DNA of 42,148 bases from an uncultured Anaerosolibacter sp. (GTDB lineage: Bacteria > Bacillota_A > Clostridia > Peptostreptococcales > Thermotaleaceae), in contig CALECF010000113.1 in NCBI GenBank assembly GCA_937948705.1, positions 1 to 42,148 on the forward strand, given 5' to 3'. A model generated the notes under the pieces. That model searched no databases and had not been told where the DNA came from. It saw only the letters and a program-made list of their open reading frames with translations. Below, piece after piece: positions 7,723-16,512 of the stretch; positions within the stretch are counted from its first letter, which is position 1, and each line of letters opens with the position of its first letter. A program made the translations under genes and the position numbers.

Positions 7723-9471
7723 ATGCTATATAGAAATTATGATATAACAGAAATGAGTTTAACCAAGTATCTATTCTTTACGGGAAAGGGCGGGGTCGGT
7801 AAAACTTCAACAGCATGTGCTACAGCAGTAACCTTGGCTGATGCTGGAAAGAAAGTCATGCTTGTCAGCACAGATCCGGCGTCCAATCTCCAGGATGTAT
7901 TTGATACAGAATTGAACAATAAAGGTGTTCCTATAAAAGAAGTGCCTAATTTAGTGGTTGCCAACTTTGATCCAGAGGAAGCGGCTGCGGAGTATAGAGA
8001 AAGCGTGGTAGGCCCCTATCGTGGAAAATTACCAGAGGTTGTTTTGAAAAATATGGAAGAACAGCTTTCAGGTTCATGTACTGTCGAAATTGCGGCATTT
8101 AATGAATTCTCAATCTTTATAACCGATGAAAAGGCAGCAACGTTATATGATCATATCATATTTGATACAGCACCAACAGGGCATACCCTAAGAATGCTTC
8201 AGTTGCCTTCTGCATGGACGAATTTCATCAATGAAAACACTACTGGGGCATCCTGTCTGGGACAGCTTTCAGGCCTTGAAAGTAAAAAAGAGGTATATAA
8301 AAATGCGGTAGATAACCTGGCGGATAAACAAAAAACTACCCTTATACTCGTATCTCGTCCCGAACCCTCACCCTTAAAAGAAGCAGAAAGAGCATCAAAG
8401 GAGCTCCGTGACATAGGAGTTAACAATCAAGTGCTAGTTATTAATGGTATTCTTGAGGAACATGATGACACCCTTTCCAATGCCATCTATGAAAAACAAC
8501 AAAACGCATTAAAGGATATACCTGAAGGGCTTAAACCTCTAGAACTATTTAAAATTCCCTTAAGGCCTTATAATGTAACAGGATTGGAAAATGTGAGGGC
8601 ATTTCTAAAGGATAACAATATTAAATATGCCAATGAAACATTGGATATGGATAGGATACAAAGATTAAACGATATAATAGAAGACATAGACAATACGAAT
8701 AAGAGGGTTATCTTTACAATGGGTAAAGGGGGTGTAGGAAAAACGACCATTGCTGCAGCCATCGCTTTAGGCTTGGCCAATAAGGGGAAGAAAGTCCACT
8801 TAACAACCACAGACCCAGCAGCCCATCTAAAGTTTGTATTAGATGAAAGCTATGGAATTACGTTAAGCAATATCGATGAAAAAGGTGAACTAGAAAAATA
8901 TAAAGAAGAAGTTCTAAGCAAAGCTAGGGAGACAATGGGTGAAGATGATCTTGCCTATATTGAGGAGGACTTAAGATCACCTTGTACCCAAGAAATTGCA
9001 GTGTTTAGGGCCTTTGCTGAAATCATTGAGAAGTCAGAGAATGAGGTTGTTGTAATTGATACAGCGCCAACAGGTCATACATTGCTGCTATTAGACTCTA
9101 CCCAAAGTTATCATAAGGAAATAGAGCGTTCCCATGGAGATATTCCAGAATCTGTAAGGAAACTCTTACCTAAGCTTAGAGATGAAAAAGAGACAGAAGT
9201 AATTATTGTAACCCTGGCTGAAACTACGCCTGTTCATGAAGCCATGCGGTTACAAAAGGATTTAAATAGAGCGGGGATTCATAGTAAGTGGTGGATCATC
9301 AACTCAAGCTTCTACGCTGCAAATACCACCAATACTATCCTCAAAGTAAAAGCAAGCAATGAGATCCCGTGGATCAATAAGGTAAATGAAATATCCAGTG
9401 GAAACTTTGCCATTATTGAGTGGATGACTGAAGAACCAAAAGGTGAAAAGCTTAGAGATTTAATGAATTAA
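7723..9471 (+). CDS. arsA: Arsenite-translocating ATPase ArsA (fused two-domain form)
   Basis: A 582-aa protein with two homologous ATPase halves: P-loops GKGGVGKTS (21-29) and GKGGVGKTT (334-342), and DTAPTGHT switch motifs at about 148 and 446. Cys119, Cys178 and Cys421 occupy the places of the three metalloid-binding cysteines of E. coli ArsA (113, 172, 422). It hydrolyses ATP to drive an arsenite efflux permease in the membrane, receiving As(III) from ArsD. AAAGGAGG precedes the ATG at 7723. No ArsB or Acr3 partner follows, so the pump component must lie elsewhere or be one of the permeases here. Confidence 0.95.
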   Translation: MLYRNYDITEMSLTKYLFFTGKGGVGKTSTACATAVTLADAGKKVMLVSTDPASNLQDVFDTELNNKGVPIKEVPNLVVANFDPEEAAAEYRESVVGPYRGKLPEVVLKNMEEQLSGSCTVEIAAFNEFSIFITDEKAATLYDHIIFDTAPTGHTLRMLQLPSAWTNFINENTTGASCLGQLSGLESKKEVYKNAVDNLADKQKTTLILVSRPEPSPLKEAERASKELRDIGVNNQVLVINGILEEHDDTLSNAIYEKQQNALKDIPEGLKPLELFKIPLRPYNVTGLENVRAFLKDNNIKYANETLDMDRIQRLNDIIEDIDNTNKRVIFTMGKGGVGKTTIAAAIALGLANKGKKVHLTTTDPAAHLKFVLDESYGITLSNIDEKGELEKYKEEVLSKARETMGEDDLAYIEEDLRSPCTQEIAVFRAFAEIIEKSENEVVVIDTAPTGHTLLLLDSTQSYHKEIERSHGDIPESVRKLLPKLRDEKETEVIIVTLAETTPVHEAMRLQKDLNRAGIHSKWWIINSSFYAANTTNTILKVKASNEIPWINKVNEISSGNFAIIEWMTEEPKGEKLRDLMN

Positions 9472-9497
9472 GATAAAGCATATTAAAGGAGGATAAG

Positions 9498-9836
9498 ATG
9501 AGCGAGAAAATTAAGATCCAGATGTTTGGAATCAAAGACGAAATGGTTGCAGCGCCATGTTGCTGTGGGCCAAGCGACGACTGTGGTCCTAGCGAAGAAC
9601 AAACGACCATGGAAATGTATGAAGCCCTTGACAAGTTTCTTCAAGAAACAGATGTGAAGGAAAAATATGAATTGTCATTTGTTGATTTAAAGGAAGCTGA
9701 CTTAAGTAATTATGAAAATGAAAAGAAAGTGCTTGATAGGGGCCTTGAGCGTCCAGTCACTTTTATAGCAGGTAGAGCTGCTTTTAAAGGTAAGGTGGAT
9801 CATTTTAGAGCTTATCAGGTTTTGAAAAGATTATAA
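9498..9836 (+). CDS. ArsD-like Cys-rich thioredoxin-fold protein
   Basis: This 112-aa protein directly follows arsA (26 bp, RBS AGGAGG) and ends at a terminator, so it belongs to the arsDA operon. The N-terminus resembles ArsD in layout: a short strand (IKIQMFGI), then the cysteine loop APCCCGPSDDCGPS with four Cys, then a helix. The middle differs (EKYELSFVDLKEADLSNYEN), and a late beta segment reads RPVTFIAGRAAFKGKVD, like the thioredoxin-fold cis-Pro region. A second arsenite carrier or donor to ArsA is the natural inference. I do not know a named family for it. Confidence 0.8.
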   Translation: MSEKIKIQMFGIKDEMVAAPCCCGPSDDCGPSEEQTTMEMYEALDKFLQETDVKEKYELSFVDLKEADLSNYENEKKVLDRGLERPVTFIAGRAAFKGKVDHFRAYQVLKRL

Positions 9837-9847
9837 AATATTCATAA

Positions 9848-9897
9848 AAAAGATAAGTCATCCACATTGTTGGAAGAAATGACTTATCTTTTTTTAT
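9848..9897 (+). terminator. Rho-independent terminator of arsDA operon
   Basis: Fourteen-base arms (9848-9861 and 9879-9892) are followed by a T-tract. Confidence 0.88.
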
Positions 9898-10028
9898 TTA
9901 AGGAAATAGGATGTGTTCATAAAAGATAATAGGGATAGGAGGATCAGATCATGCATCATAGGCCTAAACAATCAAGGATGTTTTCTATCGGAGGACATTG
10001 ATAAAACAGCATGTATCTTGGCTATGCC

Positions 10029-11249
10029 CTAAAGTCCTCTTCTTCTTGGCTTAAGTACTTTGGGTTTCTCTCCCCAATTCGTAACCTCTAAGTAGCCAAA
10101 CTTTTCTCTGAGATGGGTGTTTACATGTAACGCACAACCGGTTTTTGTCTCGCACTTTACGCATTCAACGCACTGCATGGACTCAAATCCCCTTGTAAAT
10201 GGACATACTGCTATACAGTTGGCACAGCTTGCTCCGTTTTCCTGCCAAAAACGAAGACAGTTTTCTCCGTAGATGTACCATTTTTTCACCCCAGGATTGT
10301 TGTTGGCACAAACACCTTCAAAGCTTTGTTTTTCATAGCTGATAGATTGTGAAGGACAATGTTCTGCGCAAAGATGACAGTTTTCACAAAACTCTGCTAT
10401 GCCAAGATCGATGGGTTCATCTTTTATCAGGGGCATATCAGTAAGTACCTTGCAAAGTCGGATGTTTGAACCAAATTCAGGGGTAATTAATAGGCCATGT
10501 CTTCCCAGCTCTCCTAGACCTGCTTCTATGGCTAGGGGGATGCTCAAGGCTGTGTCATTCATGCAGGGAATTGCCTGATATCCGAGAGCTCTTATGTATT
10601 CTGCCAAAGATACCGCAGCCATACCCATACGAGAATATCCAAGTGATGTTGCAGTGCTTGCATCCACCAAAGGCGATGTTTCTATCATTTCATCATCCAT
10701 GGCAACTGCCATAACAATCGCTTTATTTATTTTTGTGGGTATCAAAAACGCTTCTTCAGTCTCTTCTGCTTTGTCTCCCTCAGTCAGAACAAAGGGCTTA
10801 AATAAATCCTTTGAGTAGATCCACTTAGGATCCAGATCTGCAACGCCTACTAAGTCCGACCCGTAAAGACCTGCAGCGTGCTTAACCATTTCGGTAAGCT
10901 GTTGTTCAGGTATGTCCACAGGTCTGCTGGCAAGTACCTCTGGTACAAATAGGGGAGCCCATTTTAAAAATTGAAAGTTTGGAAAACCATACTGGCCTAA
11001 AAGCAGATTCAGGGTGTTTGCTCCTAAATCCAAAGCGTTGTGTTGTTGAAGCCTGCCTTCTTCTCCATGCATCATTCTTTTAATCATATTTTGCATCATT
11101 TTTTCCATAAATAAATTATAACCTATTTCCCCTGTGTCCTGAAAACTAACGGTTACGAAAGCTTGTTTAGCTACTGGGAAACGCATATACATATTTTCGT
11201 CAATTTCAAAAGGTTTTTTACTTTTTTTCAACTTGCTCCTCGGTAACAT
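10029..11249 (-). CDS. Cytoplasmic reductive-dehalogenase-like corrinoid/Fe-S protein
   Basis: A 406-aa protein with the features of the RdhA/QueG-like core. A cobalamin-binding-type region (GYSRMGMAAVSLAEYIRALG, then GLGELGRHGLLITPEFG) precedes two 4Fe-4S motifs: CENCHLCAEHCPS and, further on, CLRFW...CANCIAVCPF. An extra Cys-rich segment follows (CVECVKCETKTGC). There is no Tat signal, unlike respiratory dehalogenases, so it should be soluble. The ATG at 11249 (preceded by GGGGGG) is preferred over the TTG at 11294. It is downstream of a rhodanese-like gene on the same strand, probably one operon. The substrate is unknown; reductive removal of a halogen or another leaving group, or epoxyqueuosine-like chemistry, are options. 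Confidence 0.8.
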   Translation of the reverse strand: MLPRSKLKKSKKPFEIDENMYMRFPVAKQAFVTVSFQDTGEIGYNLFMEKMMQNMIKRMMHGEEGRLQQHNALDLGANTLNLLLGQYGFPNFQFLKWAPLFVPEVLASRPVDIPEQQLTEMVKHAAGLYGSDLVGVADLDPKWIYSKDLFKPFVLTEGDKAEETEEAFLIPTKINKAIVMAVAMDDEMIETSPLVDASTATSLGYSRMGMAAVSLAEYIRALGYQAIPCMNDTALSIPLAIEAGLGELGRHGLLITPEFGSNIRLCKVLTDMPLIKDEPIDLGIAEFCENCHLCAEHCPSQSISYEKQSFEGVCANNNPGVKKWYIYGENCLRFWQENGASCANCIAVCPFTRGFESMQCVECVKCETKTGCALHVNTHLREKFGYLEVTNWGEKPKVLKPRRRGL

Positions 11250-11351
11250 TGTTGTCCCCCCATTATCTAAGCGATTAGACTTAATATGCTCCAAATTCCA
11301 TACTAAAGTATATGATGACCAATATATAAGAAATTTAGGTGCTACTTTAAC

Positions 11352-11762
11352 TCAAATCTTTTTAGGTTTTAGCATACATGCGCAAGCACCGACAAGCTCA
11401 TAATCAGCATCTCGGATCAACGGGAATCCATCCTGAGCCCACGCCACGACCCCACCACCTAGGCATGCTACATGTGGGTACCCTTGATTTAGCAGTAATC
11501 TAGCAACTTCAGGACTCTTAATACCAACACTGTCTGCAATGATTAATGGCTTATCTTTTGGAATTTCTTGAAATTTATCTCGATACACGGCAAAGGGAAG
11601 CAAATAAACTGTAGGGACGTCGAAATTACGATAATTTGTTTCATATGCAGGCCTGATGTCAAGAATAGCCGCACCATTTTGAAGATAGGTGAGAGCTTCT
11701 CGTGGAGAAAGATGTATTAATGTCCCTTCTGATTGATTTTCCTTACGAAAAATAACTTCCAT
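11352..11762 (-). CDS. Rhodanese-like protein without the catalytic cysteine
   Basis: A single 136-aa rhodanese domain: LSPREALTYLQNGAAILDIRPAYE, then the active-site loop PLIIADSVGIKSPEVA, and GYPHVACLGGGVVAW. In active enzymes the loop has Cys where Asp stands here, so sulfur transfer by that residue is not possible. The C-terminus ends VGACACMLKPKKI; the CxC there could bind a metal or carry sulfur instead. AAAGGAG precedes the ATG. The RdhA-like gene follows on the same strand, so this may be a substrate- or metal-binding partner of that enzyme. Confidence 0.85.
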   Translation of the reverse strand: MEVIFRKENQSEGTLIHLSPREALTYLQNGAAILDIRPAYETNYRNFDVPTVYLLPFAVYRDKFQEIPKDKPLIIADSVGIKSPEVARLLLNQGYPHVACLGGGVVAWAQDGFPLIRDADYELVGACACMLKPKKI

Positions 11763-11875
11763 GACTTTCTATCTCCTTTCTTTTATTTTATTGGTAGAGA
11801 ATAAATTAAGATTTTTCTATATTAATGAAAAGGTTATTTTGTCAGTCATCGAAACTTCACTAAAAACTGTTTCAC

Positions 11876-12130
11876 ATGAGAAGTATGTATTTCCTAGCTA
11901 TCATTAGTATATCTAGTAATATTTTACCATCCATGATATATATTTACAAACTATTCTGTAAACAGATATTGATGACGCCAATTGAAGTAGGCGTCTGTTC
12001 AGTATGTATATTTGTGATACTACTGTTTGTTCTGAAATTAGGCATAATTTCAATGGTTAAAAGAAATTTTCTGTATAAAAAGGAGGAGTTTTATCATCAA
12101 TATAGTTTTTTAATACAAGCTTATCTCTAG
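11876..12130 (+). CDS. Possible small membrane protein (doubtful)
   Basis: An 84-codon frame with one clear hydrophobic stretch (VCIFVILLFVLKLGIISMV) and a weaker N-terminal one. No ribosome site precedes the ATG and no family is recognised. It lies in an AT-rich region between divergent units. It may be a chance frame or a remnant. Confidence 0.2.
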   Translation: MRSMYFLAIISISSNILPSMIYIYKLFCKQILMTPIEVGVCSVCIFVILLFVLKLGIISMVKRNFLYKKEEFYHQYSFLIQAYL

Positions 12131-12480
12131 GCTTTAAAACTATAACTTGTTTAACGTACCAGCATAAATGGTAATTCTCAGAAGATCCAAATTTTTATAT
12201 TTTCTTAATAAATTACAATATAAAATGAATAAACATGCAGTTTAAATATGCTGTTCAGTGCAAAAACCAGCAATAAAAATTAAACTAGCTCAACAATTTT
12301 AATAGTCCAAAGTTTTTTCGCCATATTGACACAAATCGACAAAAATGTACTCTTAAAGAGTATTATACATTGATGTATATGAATGTACTTGTTAACTTAT
12401 GAATAGGTATAGTGATTTACTCAGATAATATAATATTAAGGAGGAAAATAATCACTAGGATACTTGGTTTTAATGACAGC
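12131..12480. other. Intergenic region with orphan SD and small palindrome
   Basis: About 350 bases without a convincing gene. It holds TTGACA near 12324, a 15-bp palindrome TACTCTT-A-AAGAGTA (about 12350) and, near 12440, AAGGAGG not followed by a start codon. The frame after it closes at TAG within about 15 codons. It looks like the front end of a gene whose body has been deleted. Confidence 0.35.
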
Positions 12481-12481
12481 A

Positions 12482-13649
12482 CTAGAATATAGATCCATAG
12501 AACATTCCAGCGATAGTGGCCATAACGACCACCAAACAAACATATGTTGCTGTCTTTTTAATACCCATTACTTTATTGATAACAAGCATACTGGGTAAGG
12601 ATAAAGCGGGGCTAGCCAAGAGTAATGCAAGAGCAGGCCCTTTGCCCATGCCAGCTCCCATAAGGCCTTGTAAAATAGGGACTTCTGTTAAAGTAGCAAA
12701 ATACATGAATGCTCCTGAAATAGAAGCAAAAAAGTTTGCTCTCAAAGAATTGCCACCAACTAATTTGTGTACCCACTCAGAAGGTATAATACCTTCATTG
12801 CCTGGTCTTCCAAGTAATATACCTGCGATCAATACACCACCCAAAAGAAGCGGTAAAATTTGAAGAGCAAACTTCCATGTAGATTGATACCATTCATTTC
12901 TTTCATCCCTCTTAAACCAAGCGGAGACACAATATAAGAGAACCATAAGGAAGAATCCAGCTAGAATCCATTTAACACTAAAAATGTTTGTCCACAGTCC
13001 TGAAGTTTCAATAGGTCTTGCCCAGTTTGCAAATACTAAAACTGCTATCATTGAGAAAAATAAATAATAGTTTTCCAAAGAGGTCTCATATTCTCCTCTT
13101 CAAAACTAAACATATCTGAATTTTTATCTGTTCGTTCCTTTTCTTCTTTAAGAAATATTAAATGCATAAGGTAGCCGATAATAATACTGAAAACTACCGC
13201 ACCAACAGCTCTGGCAATCCCCATTTCCATACCTAAAACTCTAGCGGTTATGATAATTGCAAGAATGTTTATTGCTGGTCCTGAATAGAGAAAAGCTGTG
13301 GCTGGCCCTAGACCTGCCCCTTTCATATAGATACCTGTAAAAAGTGGAAGTACAGTGCATGAGCATACTGCTAAGATTGAGCCTGAGACAGATGCCGCCG
13401 AATAGGAAATCCATTTTTTTGCCGTGGGCCCGAAATATTTTATGACAGAATCTTGGGATATAAATACGGATACGCCGCCAGCATTGAAAAATGCAGGTAC
13501 TAGGCATAACAGTACATGTTCTCTTGCATATTCATGAAGCATGGCGAATGCTTCATGAATTGCTCCTTAAAGCCGAGGATGACCAATTGGCATAAATAGG
13601 TCAATATGAATACACAAGAAATCAATAAGAACTTTTTACGATCACTCAT
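12482..13649 (-). pseudogene. Permease (DUF318/ArsP-like), two frameshifts
   Basis: Three overlapping frames read in order make a 380-390 aa polytopic permease. The ATG at 13649 (GGGGG upstream) starts MSDRKKFLLISCVFILTYL. The frame shifts near KEQF to EAFAMLHEYAREHVLLCLVPAFF. The core AVCSCTVLPLFTGIYMKGAG carries the CSCT motif typical of this family. The second break is in the T-run before MIAVLVFANW (about 13055), after which the frame runs to the end with GGVLIAGILLGRP and LASPALSLPSMLVINK. Each break is a one-base change. Members of this superfamily export organoarsenicals or other thiol-reactive compounds. It is inactive unless frameshifted translation or sequencing errors explain the breaks. 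The downstream thioredoxin-like gene at 13668 is its usual partner. Confidence 0.75.
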
Positions 13650-13667
13650 AATCTAATTGCCCCCTTA

Positions 13668-13946
13668 TTATATAATGAAACACTTCTTCAGTCCCGATGG
13701 AATCATTTGCAAATGAGCCCGTATGAGCCTTCTAACTTCATCTTTAGTAAGAGATCTTCCCATAGATACTATAACCTCATTGATAACCAAAGCAGGAGTG
13801 CTCATAACGTGATATTCAGCGATTGTTTTAAAATCTGCAGCCTTTTCTACTATTGCATCTATTTTCTGTTCTTTAAGTACTTCATACAATGTCTTTTCTA
13901 GATTACTACATATCGTACAGCCACTACCTAAGATTCTAATAACCAT
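13668..13946 (-). CDS. Small thioredoxin-like redox protein (TM0996 type)
   Basis: A 92-aa protein starting MVIRILGSGCTICSNLEKTL, with a C-T-I-C pair at residues 10-13, a cis-Pro segment MSTPALVINEVIVSMGR and a C-terminal helix. The family ('redox-active disulfide protein 2') accompanies DUF318 permeases and ArsR regulators; here the broken permease lies 18 bp downstream. The tail after RRLIRAHL (QMIPSGLKKCFII) is longer than in the paralogues at 34436 and 35140. Likely role: reduction or delivery of a thiol-bound substrate for the permease. The gene appears intact although its partner is not. Confidence 0.85.
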   Translation of the reverse strand: MVIRILGSGCTICSNLEKTLYEVLKEQKIDAIVEKAADFKTIAEYHVMSTPALVINEVIVSMGRSLTKDEVRRLIRAHLQMIPSGLKKCFII

Positions 13947-14176
13947 GATAATCCCCCTTTCTAAAACGATTCATCACATAATAAATAAATATATAATTAT
14001 AATATAATGTAAAATGACACCGTTCATATAAATTAAGATAATAAAAAGGTAAGTTAGTATAAGAAATCGGAAACAATGAAGAAAGTGAAGCTATAGGAAG
14101 AACTAAAAATTGAATAAAATTGAGAAAAACAAATACTTATATAGTTATTTTTCTGTGATTTATTGTATAATTGTAT

Positions 14177-14191
14177 AATAATATCATTATT
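14177..14191 (+). promoter_or_regulatory. Candidate ArsR operator
   Basis: AATAAT-ATC-ATTATT is a perfect inverted repeat between the TATAAT-like elements and the GGAGG of the next ArsR gene, a position suited to autorepression. Confidence 0.5.
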
Positions 14192-14207
14192 TTTTGGAGG
14201 CTAGACG

Positions 14208-14561
14208 ATGAACTACGAGATGGTTTTTAAAGCGTTAGGTGAGGATACTCGAATAAAAATTATCAGACTACTTGCATATAAAGACATGTATGTTTGTGAA
14301 TTGGAATTGGTATTAAATATGAGTCAGCCCAGAATTTCACAACATCTTAAGATATTGAAGCATGCAAATCTAGTTCGTGACGAGAAAGAAGGACAAAGAA
14401 GTGTTTATAGTTTAAATAAAGAATTTATCCAGGAGAGTTTCTCTAGGTTTTCAGACTTTTTAGAGATGCCTCTCGAAACCCTTCCTGATTTTGAAGAAGA
14501 GTATAAACGTATTAACCGTTTGGGTAATGACCCTGATGTGGCTTGCTGTAAAAACTCCTAG
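14208..14561 (+). CDS. arsR: ArsR-family regulator
   Basis: A 117-aa winged-helix regulator: MVFKALGEDTRIKIIRLL, sensing segment MYVCELELVL with a single Cys, recognition helix MSQPRISQHLKIL, wing EKEGQRSVYSL. The missing second Cys of CxC and a C-terminal CCKNS tail point to a different metalloid site, as in ArsR types that use C-terminal cysteine pairs. It is divergent from the thioredoxin-permease unit (start at 13946) and may control it as well as itself. GGAGG lies upstream of the ATG. Confidence 0.88.
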   Translation: MNYEMVFKALGEDTRIKIIRLLAYKDMYVCELELVLNMSQPRISQHLKILKHANLVRDEKEGQRSVYSLNKEFIQESFSRFSDFLEMPLETLPDFEEEYKRINRLGNDPDVACCKNS

Positions 14562-14685
14562 TAGTGAATATTGATTTATAGAAAAACCCTATGATTACGA
14601 TTTTGTTATAGAAAAATCAAATAATTTCTATAGAATATCTGTGGTATAGTCTTAGTAGAAAAAGCACACGACTAGGGGGAAAGCT

Positions 14686-15132
14686 ATGGATCAGTCAACT
14701 ATTTTAAATGATGTGAGACAAACCGCAGAGAAGTATTATAAAAATGGGGATTTTTATTGTTCTGAGGCGGTAGTGAAGACCATAAAAGATGTTTTTACAT
14801 TGCCACTATCCGATGATGTGGTTGCCATGGCCTCTGGATTTCCAGTAGGCATGGGAGGATCGGGCTGTACCTGTGGTGCAGTTTCTGGTGGGATTATGGC
14901 ATTAGGAATGATTTTCGGGAGAACCCAGGCAAAGGATAAAAAGGTCAACAAGATGATGAAGCTATCTAAAGAGCTGCATGACACCTTTCAGAAAAGACAT
15001 AAAACCTTATGCTGTAGAGCGCTTACAAGGGATATGCGATTGGGATCCTCAAAACATATGCAGCAATGCATATCGTTAACAGGAGAAGTAGCTGAAGAAG
15101 TTGCAAAAATTATTATTCGAGAAACCAAATAA
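14686..15132 (+). CDS. C_GCAxxG_C_C family redox protein
   Basis: A 148-aa protein with the conserved layout of the family: an N-terminal helix with FYCSEAVVKTI, then SGFPVGMGGSGCTCGAVSGGIMALG (Gly-rich Cys motif) and late cysteines in HKTLCCRALTRD and MQQCISL. These cysteines probably bind a metal or form a redox centre; function in the family is not established, though it is common in anaerobes. The usual GCA is GCT-CGA here, so one extra Cys is present. GGGGG precedes the ATG. It ends in a terminator shared with the convergent membrane gene. Confidence 0.88.
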   Translation: MDQSTILNDVRQTAEKYYKNGDFYCSEAVVKTIKDVFTLPLSDDVVAMASGFPVGMGGSGCTCGAVSGGIMALGMIFGRTQAKDKKVNKMMKLSKELHDTFQKRHKTLCCRALTRDMRLGSSKHMQQCISLTGEVAEEVAKIIIRETK

Positions 15133-15158
15133 CCCGTTCTATGAACGGGTTATTTTTT
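15128..15158. terminator. Bidirectional terminator
   Basis: AATAACCCGTTC-TAT-GAACGGGTTATT (15128-15154) is followed by T's. It lies between convergent genes and overlaps the end of the minus-strand gene. Confidence 0.85.
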
Positions 15159-15591
15159 TGATTATGATTTTGCTAATAAAAAAAGTAAGGGGAAATAGAA
15201 GGATGAGCTGAAGTACGGGAACTAATCCAATATTGGTATTTGGAAATAGCGGCATTGCAGGAGAGTAACCCCATCTTCCAGTGTAAAGGGCGCTGACTTC
15301 AAAATAAAAGCTAAAGAATAGTGCATAGAGAAGCATAAAGAGATATTCTTTTATAGCCCATGGCTGAATAATCCAATGAAGATTCTTATTAATTACAGAC
15401 AGCAATAAATATAAACCTACTGTCATTACGACATCACCAAAGGTTGCACTCCACATAAGCAATGAATGGAAAGGGTCTGGTTCCATGGCGAAAAAAATTC
15501 CACATTGCCAGTATTCCCACAAATATTGCAGTATAAAAGATACAACGACAACCACTGCGATTTTTTTATAAAAATGACGCAAAGCTAACAC
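15139..15591 (-). CDS. Four-TM membrane protein of unknown function
   Basis: A 150-aa hydrophobic protein with about four membrane segments (IAVVVVVSFILQYLW, FGDVVMTVGLYLLLSV, EYLFMLLYALFFSFYF, VLQLILLFPLTFFI). A conserved-looking loop reads GRWGYSPAMPLFPNTNIG, which recalls small integral-membrane families but does not identify one for me. Its stop codon is inside the terminator hairpin. It is divergent from the phosphatidyltransferase gene across a 144-bp spacer. Confidence 0.75.
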   Translation of the reverse strand: MLALRHFYKKIAVVVVVSFILQYLWEYWQCGIFFAMEPDPFHSLLMWSATFGDVVMTVGLYLLLSVINKNLHWIIQPWAIKEYLFMLLYALFFSFYFEVSALYTGRWGYSPAMPLFPNTNIGLVPVLQLILLFPLTFFISKIIIKKITRS

Positions 15592-15735
15592 CTCTTTCGA
15601 TATGAATATGATAGAGCATTACATGTAAAATAATACATGTAAAATAATACATAGTGAACTTTTTAACAGTATGATTGTACCTATTGCTTATATTATAGTA
15701 ATATATATATTAGGAACAAAATTTCAAGGAGAGGG

Positions 15736-16347
15736 ATGAAGTTTTTGTTAGATACAAGAGTAAGAAAATATGTACAACCCTTATTTAATAGAATCACCAC
15801 CTGTTTCATTAAGTTAAACTTTTCACCTATACAAGTAACGTTGTTGGCATTGTTCACTGGAATGCTAAGTGCCGTGGCCCTTTATTTTAACCATGTCTAT
15901 TTATCATTGGCACTTCTTTGGCTATCGGGTCTATTGGACGTTATTGACGGCTCACTAGCAAGATTAACAGGAGAATCCAGCGAATTTGGCGCGCTGATGG
16001 ATTTGATCTTTGATAGGATTGTTGAAATCATATTTATTATTAGTATATCAGTTAAAAATATTGATGCAAGGATGCCCGCTATATATCTTCTCAGTGCCAT
16101 TATATTTTCATTTTCAATTTTTCTGACGGTGGGTGCAGTAGCTGAAAAAACAGGAGAAAAAGCTTTCTACTATCAGGCTGGGTTAGCAGAGAGAACAGAA
16201 ACCTTTATTGTTTTCTCTCTTATGATCCTTTTACCGAATTATCAAACTTTTTTCATGAATATATTTACTATAATGATTCTTTATACAGGAGCACAGCGGT
16301 TTTATGAAGCTTATTTACTATTTGGAAAGCGTAAATCAACGGTTTAA
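15736..16347 (+). CDS. CDP-alcohol phosphatidyltransferase
   Basis: A 203-aa integral membrane enzyme with the full CDP-alcohol phosphotransferase signature D-x2-D-G-x2-A-R-x8-G-x3-D-x3-D, seen as DVIDGSLARL, then FGALMD and LIFDR. All three catalytic aspartates of the second half are present. The family joins a CDP-activated lipid to an alcohol such as glycerol-3-phosphate, serine or inositol; the acceptor cannot be told here. About six TM helices are visible. AAGGAG lies 4 nt before the ATG. It is a stand-alone gene between the membrane protein and the sulfur-transport operon. Confidence 0.9.
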   Translation: MKFLLDTRVRKYVQPLFNRITTCFIKLNFSPIQVTLLALFTGMLSAVALYFNHVYLSLALLWLSGLLDVIDGSLARLTGESSEFGALMDLIFDRIVEIIFIISISVKNIDARMPAIYLLSAIIFSFSIFLTVGAVAEKTGEKAFYYQAGLAERTETFIVFSLMILLPNYQTFFMNIFTIMILYTGAQRFYEAYLLFGKRKSTV

Positions 16348-16467
16348 GTGGTTATGGTAATAGTTTAGACATGTTTTTTGTCTGATATATATAACGTTTT
16401 CTTATTAAACATAAGAGATTGCAATAAAGAAAATAAAGTTGTGTCATGTATAATAAAATAAGACAGT

Positions 16468-16499
16468 CATAAAATTGATAAAAAATTATCAATTTTATG
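16468..16499 (+). promoter_or_regulatory. 32-bp palindrome ahead of sulfur-transport operon
   Basis: Perfect 14-bp arms (16468-16481 and 16486-16499) around AAAA end just before the GGAGG of the YeeE/YedE gene. TATAAT (16449-16454) lies 13 bp upstream. As DNA it could be a repressor site; as RNA a hairpin next to the ribosome site. Confidence 0.55.
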
Positions 16500-16512
16500 G
16501 ATGGAGGAGAAA

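Noticed and set aside
9949..10002. Short frame MHHRPKQSRMFSIGGH after a good ribosome site (GGAGG)
   Set aside because: Only 16 codons before TGA, and TAA follows directly, so Sec read-through adds nothing. Probably a remnant or chance.
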